From NCBI GenBank assembly GCA_003598085.1, contig QZKU01000134.1, positions 1 through 35,944 of the forward strand: a stretch of DNA of 35,944 bases. The letters are read 5' to 3'. Under the pieces are notes generated by a model. It was not told the origin of the DNA and ran no database searches. It saw only the letters and a program-made list of their open reading frames with translations. Below, in pieces: positions 9,298-17,599 of this stretch; within the stretch, counting starts at the first letter, position 1, and each line of letters begins with the position of its first letter. Source of the DNA: Candidatus Abyssobacteria bacterium SURF_5. Lineage in GTDB: Bacteria > Abyssobacteria > SURF-5. The position numbers and the translations under genes are program-made.

Positions 9298-10824
9298 ATG
9301 GCTCAACTAAGAGAGGATTTTCCCGCCCGTATGCGAGAATCCGATGGACTTCGCCAGAAGACCATAACCGGTGTCATCTGGAGCGCCCTCATGCAATTCG
9401 GCCAGTTGACGGCCTGGTTTCTGGTAACGGTGCTGCTGGCGCGTTTGCTGACGCCGAAGGATTTCGGCCTCATCGGAATGGTGACCGTATTCACCGGGTT
9501 TGCCGTGCTGATAAACGAATTCGGGTTCGGTTCTGCCCTTATTCAGCGCCAGGATATCGAAGAACGACACCTCAATTCCGTCTTCTGGTTGAATGTTGTC
9601 ACGGGATTCGCATTCACCGTGCTTTTTATCGCCGCATCGCCGCTGATCGCCCGTTTGTACAACGAGCCGGCCCTCATCCCCCTTACATCCGTCGTCGCGC
9701 TCTCTTTCGCGATCAGCTCTCTCAAAGTAGTGCAGCATGCCCTGCTGAACAAGAGCATGGATTTCCGGCGGTTGGCGATCATCAATGTGGCGGCTGTTTT
9801 CGTCGCCGGCCTTATTGCAGTCGGCATGGCGCTCACGGGTTTCGGAGTGTGGAGCCTTGTGGCCAACCTTTTGATCATGGCATCGATACAGGTCCTGCTC
9901 ATGTGGCGGCTTTCGCGATGGAGACCGAAATTTGAATGGGACACACAGGCAATCAGAGAGCTATTTGGATTCAGCGCCAACCTCGTCGGCTTCAGGGTGC
10001 TCAATTACTGGACCTCGAACGCCGATAATCTGCTCATCGGAAAATTCATCAGTGCAGCAGCCCTCGGGATATATGGGCGAGCCTACGAATTCAGAATACT
10101 CCCGCTGGTGCTGGGCTCCTGGGTTCTGGACAAGGTAATGTTCCCTGCGCTCTCCGCGATTCAACACGATAAGAGACGGGTTAAACAGTTCTTTCTCCGC
10201 GGAAACCGCACGATCGCCCTCCTTACGTTCCCGATGATGATGGGGCTGCTTGTCATTGCCCGACCGTTCACCCTGGCGGTTTTTGGACAGAAATGGGAGG
10301 CCGCAATCATCATCATCCAGATTTTTTGCGTCGAGGCGATGGGCCGCTCGATACTGACGACGAGCGGATGGATTTATCTCTCCCAGGGCAGAACCGATAT
10401 CCAGCTCCGTTGGGAGATTCTCGTGGGAATCGTGAGGTTCCTCTCGATCATTGTCGGCCTGCGATGGGGAGCCGCCGGCGTCGCCGCGGCATGGACTTTT
10501 TCCTTATATTTCATCCTGTGGTATCCGAGTTGGACCATTGTCGGCCGGCTGATAGGCATGCGAGCCACAGAGGTTCTTTCGAATGTGGCCTCCATTTTCC
10601 TCTGCTCCGCCATCATGGCTGGAGCCGTCTTTCTGGCGGGACTTGCCCTGCCGGAATCAAATTACTGGCTGCGGGTCGCGGTGCAAGTGCCCCTCGGCGC
10701 GGCGGTATATATGCTGGTTATCCACTTCCTCAAAGTGAGAGCATATCTTGAAGTCAGGGAACTGGTTGCGGAGCAGTGGCGGTTGCGATACGGAAAAACG
10801 GCCGACCTTGCCGTCCACTCGTGA
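9298..10824 (+). CDS. MOP-superfamily oligosaccharide flippase (Wzx/WzxC-like)
   Basis: A 508-aa polytopic membrane protein with about 12-14 predicted helices. It resembles the lipopolysaccharide/colanic-acid exporter branch of the MOP (polysaccharide transporter) superfamily, which moves polyprenyl-diphosphate-linked oligosaccharides across the cytoplasmic membrane. The N-terminal part is characteristic: LRQKTITGVIWSALMQFGQ followed by LLARLLTPKDFGLIGMVTVFTGFA, then a FGFGSALIQRQDI segment. These signatures recur in WzxC/TuaB-like proteins. A 153-bp gap separates it from the preceding GT4 gene; I see no gene in that gap. There is no clear ribosome binding site before the ATG at 9298, and an in-frame ATG at 9331 is a possible start. 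It should export the product of the flanking glycosyltransferases. Confidence 0.85.
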   Translation: MAQLREDFPARMRESDGLRQKTITGVIWSALMQFGQLTAWFLVTVLLARLLTPKDFGLIGMVTVFTGFAVLINEFGFGSALIQRQDIEERHLNSVFWLNVVTGFAFTVLFIAASPLIARLYNEPALIPLTSVVALSFAISSLKVVQHALLNKSMDFRRLAIINVAAVFVAGLIAVGMALTGFGVWSLVANLLIMASIQVLLMWRLSRWRPKFEWDTQAIRELFGFSANLVGFRVLNYWTSNADNLLIGKFISAAALGIYGRAYEFRILPLVLGSWVLDKVMFPALSAIQHDKRRVKQFFLRGNRTIALLTFPMMMGLLVIARPFTLAVFGQKWEAAIIIIQIFCVEAMGRSILTTSGWIYLSQGRTDIQLRWEILVGIVRFLSIIVGLRWGAAGVAAAWTFSLYFILWYPSWTIVGRLIGMRATEVLSNVASIFLCSAIMAGAVFLAGLALPESNYWLRVAVQVPLGAAVYMLVIHFLKVRAYLEVRELVAEQWRLRYGKTADLAVHS

Positions 10825-10930
10825 TTCCAGCACACGACACGAATGAAACACTGCGGAATGTGGCGCATGATCCGGAAATTTGTCTTAAACAGAGGCACAC
10901 GGGGCTCTCCAGACAGGATGAGCTGTTGAC

Positions 10931-12778
10931 ATGAAGAGCACTACGGCAAAGACAGTCGCCTTTCTGTTGATACTTTCCGTCCTGCCGTACCTGAACACCT
11001 TCAGTAACGACTTCGTCGGGTATGACGATCAGAATCTGATTCAGGCGAACGAGCAAATCCGAAGCTTGTCCGCCGACAATATAAAGCGGATGTTCACTCC
11101 CAGACTCAGGGGAAACTATCAGCCGCTCCGCGCATTATCGTATGCAATTGATTATGCGGTGTGGGGACCACAGCCGTTCGGGTTTCATCTAACGAACACG
11201 ATTTTGAACTCGATTTCGGTGGTTCTCGTGTGGCTGCTGCTGCGCCGGGTGATGGATGCCCGGACCGCCGCCGTTTCGGCCGCCATCTTCGCCGTCATGC
11301 CGATCCATGTGGAGAGTGTCGCCTGGATGTCGTCCCGAAAGGACGTCCTCTCGCTCGCTTTCTTCCTGCTCGCGATCCTGCTCTATGATGAGTCCTCTCT
11401 GCGAAAAAACAGGATACTCTATGCCGCCTCTTTGGCGGCAGCCGCTGGAGCGCTTCTCTCGAAACTGACGGCGGTAACCCTCCCGCTTTGCATCCTGCTC
11501 GTCCAAATTTGCAGAGACGGCTGGCCGGATGCGGCTGAATGGAAAAGGAAGGCGGCATGGCTGCTTCCCCATTTCATGCTCGTTGGGATCGTCATCGGAT
11601 TGAATTTCCTGCAGCCGCAAATGGGACCGCAGCACGGCGATGCCCTGGCAAGCCTTGAGGAAATCGGGCGGCCAGTGGCGGGGCATGTCTGGCTGAGCAT
11701 GCCGTTGGTGGTTTGGCGCTACGTTCGCCTCATGCTCGTTCCCTATCACCTGAGCACGCATTACGAGATCCTGCGCATCACCTCTCTTGCAGACGCACGC
11801 TTCTGGATTCCGTTCCTGGCGCTGCTCGCCGTTGTCGTAATGACGATTGCCCTTTTTGCCCGCGGGAAGCGCGCGCTCGCTTTCTGTTTCGCGTGGTTCT
11901 TCATGACGTTCCTGCCGACATCGAACATAATCCCGACGGCGGCGATGCTGGTGGATAGGTATATGCACACGCCCTCAATCGGGATCGCCGCTTTGATCGG
12001 AATCGCTTGTATGTATCCGGTCACTGTAATGGCCGGCAAAGGGAGCCCTTCTTACCGCCGCCTTGCACTGACGCCCATGATCGCCCTGATCATCCTCTTC
12101 ACGATACTGACGATCCGCCGCAACACCGACTGGCGAGACACCCAGTCCCTTTTCTCCCGAACGCTCTTGGTGAACCCGAGGAGTGTAGATGCCCGCCTCG
12201 CAATCGGCGCCGTACTGGAAAATGAAGGACAACTGAACCCGGCCATCGACATGTATCGCGAGGCTCTTGAAATCGACCCCGGCAATTACCGCGTTCTTTA
12301 CAACCTCGGCGTGGCTTTCCTGAAAAAGGGATCGTATCTCGAAGCGATCCGTGCGCTGGAAGAATCGAAGACCGCAAACCCCATCTTCAGCGCCACCCGC
12401 TTCAACCTGGCGCTCGCGTACTACCATCAGAAACGATTTGATCGCGCGATCGCCGAGCATACGGCTGCTCTGGAGCTGGACCCACATCTCGCTGTGTCCA
12501 ATGGGGCATTGGGACGCATTTACCTGGAATTGGGCGAATACGATCTGGCGATGAAGCATCTGAATCTCGCCCTGCGCGACCAGCCCGACTTGGTGCCCGC
12601 TCTTGTTGACAGGATCGAGTTGTACATGCAACAAGAGCGATATGAGCTGGCGGCGGAGGACTTGCAGCGGCTCTCATCCCTGGGATTTGACACGAGGCAG
12701 TTGCACGCGAGACTGCAAAAGGCGAAGGCTTCTAAAACATCTTCAACGCCTGACTCCTCATCCCTCCGCACTAATTGA
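10931..12778 (+). CDS. TMTC-like GT-C membrane protein with C-terminal TPR repeats
   Basis: A 615-aa protein with about ten membrane helices in residues 1-400 and roughly five tetratricopeptide repeats in about 415-590. The first external loop carries NDFVGYDDQNLI (Asp32-Asp33), then YQPLRALSYAIDYAVWG and a WMSSRKDVLSLAF motif. This arrangement matches bacterial relatives of the eukaryotic TMTC O-mannosyltransferases and other GT-C proteins with TPR tails. The TPRs show the usual alternation, e.g. YNLGVAFLKKGSYLEAI and NLALAYYHQKRFDRAI. The likely role is transfer of a sugar from a polyprenyl-phosphate donor to a protein or glycan on the external side, with the TPR domain binding the acceptor. 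AGGATGAG lies before the ATG. Its end overlaps the end of the opposite-strand gene by 8 bp. Function is inferred from fold only. Confidence 0.75.
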   Translation: MKSTTAKTVAFLLILSVLPYLNTFSNDFVGYDDQNLIQANEQIRSLSADNIKRMFTPRLRGNYQPLRALSYAIDYAVWGPQPFGFHLTNTILNSISVVLVWLLLRRVMDARTAAVSAAIFAVMPIHVESVAWMSSRKDVLSLAFFLLAILLYDESSLRKNRILYAASLAAAAGALLSKLTAVTLPLCILLVQICRDGWPDAAEWKRKAAWLLPHFMLVGIVIGLNFLQPQMGPQHGDALASLEEIGRPVAGHVWLSMPLVVWRYVRLMLVPYHLSTHYEILRITSLADARFWIPFLALLAVVVMTIALFARGKRALAFCFAWFFMTFLPTSNIIPTAAMLVDRYMHTPSIGIAALIGIACMYPVTVMAGKGSPSYRRLALTPMIALIILFTILTIRRNTDWRDTQSLFSRTLLVNPRSVDARLAIGAVLENEGQLNPAIDMYREALEIDPGNYRVLYNLGVAFLKKGSYLEAIRALEESKTANPIFSATRFNLALAYYHQKRFDRAIAEHTAALELDPHLAVSNGALGRIYLELGEYDLAMKHLNLALRDQPDLVPALVDRIELYMQQERYELAAEDLQRLSSLGFDTRQLHARLQKAKASKTSSTPDSSSLRTN

Positions 12779-14417
12779 GCGAATATAGACCCTGCAGGAT
12801 TACCTTTAAATGTTCCGGCGTTTCTGGAATCAAATGTCCCGGCCGGTAGACGAGAAAAGGAGAATTTCTGTATTCGGACCAATTGCTTATATAAGAAATA
12901 TTCGGTCTGAGATAAGGCAGACCCAGGAGAGGCACATATTCCGGCGCAGACACGGCTTGAGCAGACTGTCCAAGATAAACATTCCCGCCCATTGCCGAAA
13001 TCCTGAAATAGGCGTAGGCGGGGTTTGCCAGCATACCGGGCGTCACTTGATCAGGCAGGATAATACGTACCGCCCGCAGTGACGGATCGTTATAAGCCAG
13101 CCGCAGAGCATAGGAGAGGTTGTCGAACCTGAAGATGAATGCGCCGTCGTACGTGTCGGGCACGTTCAAGAAGAAGAAGGTAGTATCGGGGGCCGGCGCG
13201 GGGTAGGCGGCGGTTGTTCGCCAGACCAGGCGGGCCGCAGCGTCGGACGCTGTTTTCCACGTCACGCGCCTTTCATTCAAATAAGAGAAGCTCGTTGCGC
13301 TGAAAGCAAGCACAAGAAACGCGAGTATTGCGGTCGACGCGGCGACCGATCTGCGAGACAACCTGTCAGCAAATTTCCAAAAAACAATGGCTATCAACAC
13401 AGCCCCGCCGGCGGAAGAGAAGACGACATGCCTCTCCGAAGGAACTAATCCCAGCGCCACCACCGGAATGGCGCCTGCAAGAATCCATCCGATCAGAAAA
13501 ACGGCCGTGTACCTGCGCAGAAGCAACGGAACCCCTGCAACCGCTACCAGCGCAACTCCCGCAAGAACATAGAAAAACATACCGGCCGCTTGCCCCTTAT
13601 TGAACCAGTTGACCGCGAGCGCCCAGTCGATCGGCGAAAACGTCATCAGTAGCGCGTGCCAGAGCCCAAGCAACGACGTTGCTATTTGAAAAGAAGTCAG
13701 CGACGGAGGCAGGTTGGCCTGCTTCATGATGATTCCGCGCAGGATCACAAACAGCATCCCCAGCAGAACAAAGGGCCATGTGCTTTTTGCGCTTCGCTTT
13801 GCAGCCTGCCGAAAAGTGAAAGTCCCACCGAGCAAAGAGTCGTACAGAATCAATATGATAGGAAGCGCAACGGCTGATTCCTTCAGAAACAAGGCAAAAA
13901 CAAACAGCCCGAGGGAGCCGGCATAAAGCCAGGTATTCGGCTTCTGCCGCCACCGGATAAACACAATGAGCGCCGCCAGAGAAAAGATGTTTTCGACAAC
14001 GCCGTTGAGGCTGGAAATCCAGAAAATCGCCTGCGCGTGGACGGTCATTGTCATGAAAATGATGGCGGCCCCCCCCGCGACCAACATCTTCTTCGAGAGC
14101 AGGAAACCGAGCATATAGACCTGGATACAGAGAACGGAATAACAGAGCAGGCTGACAAGATGATATTTCGCCGGCTCAAGCTTGAAGCGGCTTTCAAGAA
14201 GGTCGAAAAATAAGGTGATTGCGGGGCGGTAATACAATCCCCACGAGGGCCGCGTGAATTCCTTCAGCGCGTCCGCGGGAGTATATCCCGTTTGCGAGGC
14301 ATGATAGAGGACCAGGTAATCGTCGGAATTGAAATTGTGGCTCGTCGTCTTTCTGAAAAGACAAAACACGAGAATGATGAGTAAAAGGATGATGAAAATA
14401 TGCGCCCGCTTCCTCAT
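12771..14417 (-). CDS. GT-C-like multi-pass membrane protein
   Basis: A 548-aa polytopic membrane protein with about 10-12 helices. After the first helix (residues 5-22) the external loop has NFNSDDYLVLYHA (Asp31-Asp32) and a GLYYRPAITLFFDL segment, similar in layout to the TMTC-like gene it faces but lacking TPRs. A helix-loop pattern with IFWISSLNGVVENIFSLAALI echoes the WMSSRKDVLSL region of that protein, suggesting distant relatives. The C-terminal 150 residues are soluble. It is the last of four overlapping leftward genes and is coupled to the methyltransferase upstream by ATGA (14414-14417). No family-level name is certain; a glycosyltransferase role is inferred from the acidic pair and the context. 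Confidence 0.7.
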   Translation of the reverse strand: MRKRAHIFIILLLIILVFCLFRKTTSHNFNSDDYLVLYHASQTGYTPADALKEFTRPSWGLYYRPAITLFFDLLESRFKLEPAKYHLVSLLCYSVLCIQVYMLGFLLSKKMLVAGGAAIIFMTMTVHAQAIFWISSLNGVVENIFSLAALIVFIRWRQKPNTWLYAGSLGLFVFALFLKESAVALPIILILYDSLLGGTFTFRQAAKRSAKSTWPFVLLGMLFVILRGIIMKQANLPPSLTSFQIATSLLGLWHALLMTFSPIDWALAVNWFNKGQAAGMFFYVLAGVALVAVAGVPLLLRRYTAVFLIGWILAGAIPVVALGLVPSERHVVFSSAGGAVLIAIVFWKFADRLSRRSVAASTAILAFLVLAFSATSFSYLNERRVTWKTASDAAARLVWRTTAAYPAPAPDTTFFFLNVPDTYDGAFIFRFDNLSYALRLAYNDPSLRAVRIILPDQVTPGMLANPAYAYFRISAMGGNVYLGQSAQAVSAPEYVPLLGLPYLRPNISYISNWSEYRNSPFLVYRPGHLIPETPEHLKVILQGLYSLN

Positions 14418-15154
14418 CTGGTTTGTTCCCGCGTCTTGCAGGCCACCACCATGAGGGACAACCCGAAGGGCAAGTCAAGGCGCTGGAGCAAGCGCCGCTC
14501 AAACCTCATTACCGCGAGCAGAATCTTATTGAGGAGCCGCCGATCCTCGTGATATTTGATACTTGCCGATCGGTTCGGGAGTTTGCCGAGCGTCAGGCGT
14601 ATCATCGCTACCAGAGGGAAGAGCGTCGTATTGAAGTAGCTGGCGCGTTGAATGAAATAGCCGGAATCAAGCATTTTCGCAATCAGTTCGCGTTTCGAGT
14701 ACCTTCGCTTATGATGGAGGGAAACATCATGTGAACTCCACAGGGCTTTATATGCCGGCACACTTACCAGCAGACGTCCGTTGTCTGCGATAACCCGGTG
14801 AAATTCCCTCAGAACCGCACCGTCGTCCTCGCAATGCTCGAGCAGATCGGCAGCGACAACCAAATCGAACGCGCTGGTCTTGAACGGCAGCGCGAGCGTG
14901 TCCCCCTGGCAGAGGCGCTTGATCCCCAGGCTTGAGCAGTGCTTAAGCGCCTCCAGGCTCTTGTCTATTCCGTAAACCTGACCGGCGCATGAGAATCGGC
15001 GCGTCATCAGTCCCGACCCGCAGCCGGCGTCCAGGATGAGATTCCCGTCCTTTTTGTCGAATCTGACGCTGGAAAAGAGAATGTCGCGCGTTCCGATAAA
15101 CCACCAGTGGGTTTCCCCGAGCCGGAAAAGCTGGGCGTATTCCTCAGGATTCAT
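14414..15154 (-). CDS. Class I SAM-dependent methyltransferase
   Basis: A 246-aa methyltransferase with a Rossmann-like SAM-binding core. Motif I is LDAGCGSG (41-48), followed by an acidic VYGIDKS strand end, then LPFKTSAFDLVVAADLLEHCEDD (motif IV region) and GRLLVSVPAYKALWSSHD. The last segment resembles methyltransferases found beside GT2 genes in glycan clusters. A C-terminal positively charged, partly hydrophobic region may touch the membrane. It overlaps both neighbours by four bases (ATGA at each end), so it is translated with them. The substrate may be a lipid-linked sugar or a lipid carrier, but nothing in the sequence fixes this. Confidence 0.78.
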   Translation of the reverse strand: MNPEEYAQLFRLGETHWWFIGTRDILFSSVRFDKKDGNLILDAGCGSGLMTRRFSCAGQVYGIDKSLEALKHCSSLGIKRLCQGDTLALPFKTSAFDLVVAADLLEHCEDDGAVLREFHRVIADNGRLLVSVPAYKALWSSHDVSLHHKRRYSKRELIAKMLDSGYFIQRASYFNTTLFPLVAMIRLTLGKLPNRSASIKYHEDRRLLNKILLAVMRFERRLLQRLDLPFGLSLMVVACKTREQTR

Positions 15155-16050
15155 TCGATTCCGCCAGTCTTTTTCCCGTAGACCAACATGATGTCGAACG
15201 GATTCACGTAGAGAACCCGATTGGCAAGGCGAAAGAGATGGGCGGCCCTTTTAAGCATTCCTTCAACTGAGGAACTGTAAAGGCCGGCCCTCTTGACAAA
15301 AAAGCCGACATCGACGTACTTGCCGACATGTTCCAGTCGCTCAGGTTGAAACCCCGTCTGGTGCAGAAGGCGCTTCATGGTTACGGGCGTAAAATAATAC
15401 AGATGCTCCTCGTCTTTGATGCCCATCCAGCGCGCTCCCGAGATGCGTGCCGGCCAGGATGCGATGTCGGGGGTGGTGAGCGCAATCAGCCCGCCCGGTT
15501 TCAATGCCTTGTTCGCAAGTTGAAGCTCGCGCAGGGGATCAAGACAGTGCTCGATGTAATCCCACATGGTGATCGCATCGAAGCCAGCCGGTTCCAATTG
15601 CGCATCGGCCATTGAGCCGCAATGAATCTTGATCTGCAAATTGTCACGAGCGAACCGGCAGGCAAATTCAGAGAGCTCGATGCCGAATGCTTCCCAACCC
15701 CGCTCGATGGCGACTTCCAACGAAAAGCCGGTAGCACAGCCTACGTCAAGGAGCTTCCCTTTATGTCCGATCCAGCGCTCGATCTCCCGGAGCCGCCGCT
15801 GAAATGTCCTCGTTATTTTGGCGCGGTCGGCGATGTAATCATCGTAACCGAGCGAGCCTGAATCGGTGCTGCGGAAATAGGACTCGGTATATATCTGTTT
15901 CAGCCGCTCAAATTTGGGAAGATGCCGATTTCGAATGAGGCCGCATTCGGGACATCTGACGATATGGAGCGCCGAATACAAAGGAAGCGATGAGGAGCAT
16001 CCGCAGAGGGCGCAACCTGAATCCTCAATTATTATTTGACGGCCGGTCAT
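15151..16050 (-). CDS. SAM-dependent methyltransferase with N-terminal zinc-ribbon-like Cys cluster
   Basis: A 299-aa protein. The N terminus carries CALCGC (Cys13, 16, 18) and RCPECG (Cys33, 36), a likely zinc knuckle of the kind found in sugar C-methyltransferases and related Methyltransf_23-type proteins. The SAM domain follows, with LLDVGCATGFS (about 100-110), FGIELSEFAC and the motif DAITMWDYIEHCLDP. A GGLIALTTPDIASWPARISG segment precedes the C-terminal region. It overlaps the GT2 gene upstream by 26 bases and the next methyltransferase by ATGA. A role in modifying a deoxysugar or lipid-linked sugar fits the context, but no substrate can be read from the sequence. Confidence 0.78.
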   Translation of the reverse strand: MTGRQIIIEDSGCALCGCSSSLPLYSALHIVRCPECGLIRNRHLPKFERLKQIYTESYFRSTDSGSLGYDDYIADRAKITRTFQRRLREIERWIGHKGKLLDVGCATGFSLEVAIERGWEAFGIELSEFACRFARDNLQIKIHCGSMADAQLEPAGFDAITMWDYIEHCLDPLRELQLANKALKPGGLIALTTPDIASWPARISGARWMGIKDEEHLYYFTPVTMKRLLHQTGFQPERLEHVGKYVDVGFFVKRAGLYSSSVEGMLKRAAHLFRLANRVLYVNPFDIMLVYGKKTGGIE

Positions 16051-16774
16051 ACAGCTTTTTCCTGTCGTTGAGCCGCACCTGCAGGACTTCGCGCAGCATC
16101 GGGAACGTATCTCTTACCACGCTCACTTTCGTGGACGGCGAATTCTGCCAGCGAACCGCCGTTTCCTCAATGCGAAATCCAAGTTTTTTGGCAAGAAAGA
16201 GAATCTCAACATCGAATCCGAATCCATCGATTCTGGAAAGAGAAAAAATCCTGCCGGCGCACCCGTTGGTGAAAAGCTTGAATCCGCACTGGGTATCGTG
16301 AATCCCCGGCACGGTAAGGAGCTGAACGATCTTGTTGAACACTTTCCCGCTCAATACCCTGTACCACGGGCGCCAGCCGATCACTTGCGACTCCTCCAAC
16401 GCCCTGGAGCCCACAACGACATCACAGCCATTCCTTGCCACATCCTGCAATTTCACAAAATCCTCGATCGGCGTCGCAAGATCGGCGTCCGTCAAAAGAA
16501 CATTATTCGCCTTCGCCTGCAACATCCCGGTCCTCACTGCATATCCCTTGCCCCGGTTCGGCGAGTACCCGGTGAGCTGAATCCGTTGGTTCTTTGCTGC
16601 ATAAGTGTTTACTGTCTGGATGGTTGAATCCGTGCTTCCGTCGCTGACAACGATGATCTCATACGGCGTCATCTGTGAGGCGAGAAAGGCGCTGACTGCA
16701 TCCAGCGTCGGACCGATTCGGCTGGCCTCATTATAGGCGGGAATGACTACGGAAAGATCCGGAATATCATGCAT
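16025..16774 (-). CDS. GT2 dolichyl/polyprenyl-phosphate glucose synthase-like glycosyltransferase (ALG5-like)
   Basis: A 249-aa family 2 glycosyltransferase resembling ALG5 / polyprenyl-phosphate hexose synthases. It shows LSVVIPAYNEASRI (7-20), VVSDGSTDST, NRGKGYAVRTG, the acidic DADLATP motif in the DXD position, VVGSRALEESQV and the family signature DTQCGFKLF with DGFGFDVEILFLAKKLG. No membrane helix is evident. The ATG at 16774 is preferred. A longer frame begins with TTG at 16837, but the promoter at 16847-16876 would start transcription only a few bases before that codon. It is the first gene of the leftward operon 16774-12771, and its product could feed the GT-C proteins of the locus. 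Confidence 0.83.
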   Translation of the reverse strand: MHDIPDLSVVIPAYNEASRIGPTLDAVSAFLASQMTPYEIIVVSDGSTDSTIQTVNTYAAKNQRIQLTGYSPNRGKGYAVRTGMLQAKANNVLLTDADLATPIEDFVKLQDVARNGCDVVVGSRALEESQVIGWRPWYRVLSGKVFNKIVQLLTVPGIHDTQCGFKLFTNGCAGRIFSLSRIDGFGFDVEILFLAKKLGFRIEETAVRWQNSPSTKVSVVRDTFPMLREVLQVRLNDRKKLYDRPSNNN

Positions 16775-16846
16775 AGTTCGGCAGGCTTGACTACGATATC
16801 CTATGGAAAAGAAGCTGCTGAAATATTTTTGGAACAATCAGTCATT

Positions 16847-16876
16847 ATTATACTTGTGGCAAGGGAAGCGTGTCAA
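16847..16876 (-). promoter_or_regulatory. Consensus sigma70-type promoter of the leftward four-gene operon
   Basis: On the minus strand there is a perfect -35 TTGACA (16871-16876), an 18-bp spacer and a perfect -10 TATAAT (16847-16852). Transcription would start near 16840, giving a leader of about 65 bases to the ATG at 16774. Confidence 0.7.
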
Positions 16877-17088
16877 ATAAGGGAAAACGGGCCGAAGCCG
16901 CACTTAAACACATGCGCTTCACGGTAAGTTCCGAATAACAAAAAACCTTATCGAAAATCAGATTCGATTTTACCCCCTTTGTAAAAGCCTTCTTCAGCGA
17001 ATGTCTCCCCTGTTTTTCGTTTCCGAAAAAGCGGTGCGGCGGCGCGCTTTGACCTCCCCTAATTTCCAGATAATTTGCACAACATAAT

Positions 17089-17117
17089 TTGACATATTTA
17101 ATGTCGTATGATATACT
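17089..17117 (+). promoter_or_regulatory. Sigma70-type promoter of the HU-family gene
   Basis: Perfect -35 TTGACA (17089-17094), 17-bp spacer, -10 TATACT (17112-17117, 5 of 6). The predicted start site near 17124 leaves a leader of about 130 bases before the HU ATG. Confidence 0.7.
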
Positions 17118-17252
17118 TAGCGCGATTTTGAGGAGGCGTTCCTGCGGTGGGCGTTTCTGGGAATATGCAATATCACACACCATCGATAAAAGGAAAAACC
17201 GCCGACTCCGAATCCCGAGAACGAACAGTAAAGAGGAAAGGAGTACTTTCTC

Positions 17253-17552
17253 ATGACGAAACGGGAACTGGTCATTGAAGTGGCCAAGCAGCTTGGATAT
17301 ACGCAGAATGACGTGGCGCGAGTGATCCAGGCCGCCTTCGACATCATCACCGATTCTCTCGCCCAAGGCAAACGACTCGAAATCAGGAACTTCGGAGTAT
17401 TCGAGGTGAAGACACGGGACGCTCGCATCGGACGCAATCCGAGGACCGGTGAAGAAGTGCCGATTCCTGAGAAGCGCGTAGCCACCTTCAAGGCCGGCAA
17501 ACTCATTAAGGAGAAAGTCGAGAACAACCGCTCCGAACCCGTTATAGAATAG
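17253..17552 (+). CDS. HU/IHF-family nucleoid DNA-binding protein
   Basis: A 99-aa protein of the HU/IHF family, a small homo- or heterodimeric DNA-bending protein of the nucleoid. The N-terminal helices (MTKRELVIEVAKQLGYTQNDVARVIQ) lead to the GKRLEIRNFGVFEVK strand and the classic DNA-binding arm, whose tip RIGRNPRTGEE carries the intercalating Pro (IGRNPRTG). VPIPEKRVATFKAGK closes the fold. Length is typical, with a short acidic tail. AAAGGAG lies ten bases before the ATG. It has its own strong promoter and is followed 47 bases later by thiE. HU alpha/beta versus IHF identity cannot be decided from sequence alone. Confidence 0.92.
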   Translation: MTKRELVIEVAKQLGYTQNDVARVIQAAFDIITDSLAQGKRLEIRNFGVFEVKTRDARIGRNPRTGEEVPIPEKRVATFKAGKLIKEKVENNRSEPVIE

Positions 17553-17567
17553 CTACTTTGCTATTCT
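17546..17567 (+). terminator. Hairpin overlapping the HU stop codon
   Basis: An 8-bp perfect inverted repeat (AGAATAGC / GCTATTCT, 6-nt loop) spans the HU stop codon (17550-17552). No T run follows, so it is more likely an mRNA-stabilising stem or weak attenuator than a classical intrinsic terminator before thiE. Confidence 0.35.
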
Positions 17568-17599
17568 CCAACTGAGTATCCCGCTGTTCAAGAGGCATT

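Larger units (their letters stand above)
16775..17252. other. Divergent intergenic region holding two strong promoters
   Basis: About 480 bp between the ALG5-like gene and the HU gene. It contains the leftward promoter (16847-16876) and the rightward HU promoter (17089-17117). Between them lie small inverted repeats, including a 7-bp stem TTTTTCG / CGAAAAA with a 4-nt loop at about 17012-17029. I see no gene or recognisable RNA; a leftward open frame crossing the region also covers the HU gene and is not credible. Confidence 0.5.

Noticed and set aside
16848-17366. Leftward frame of 172 codons over the HU promoter and HU gene
   Set aside because: It would run through a clear HU gene and its promoter; composition and lack of motifs argue against coding.
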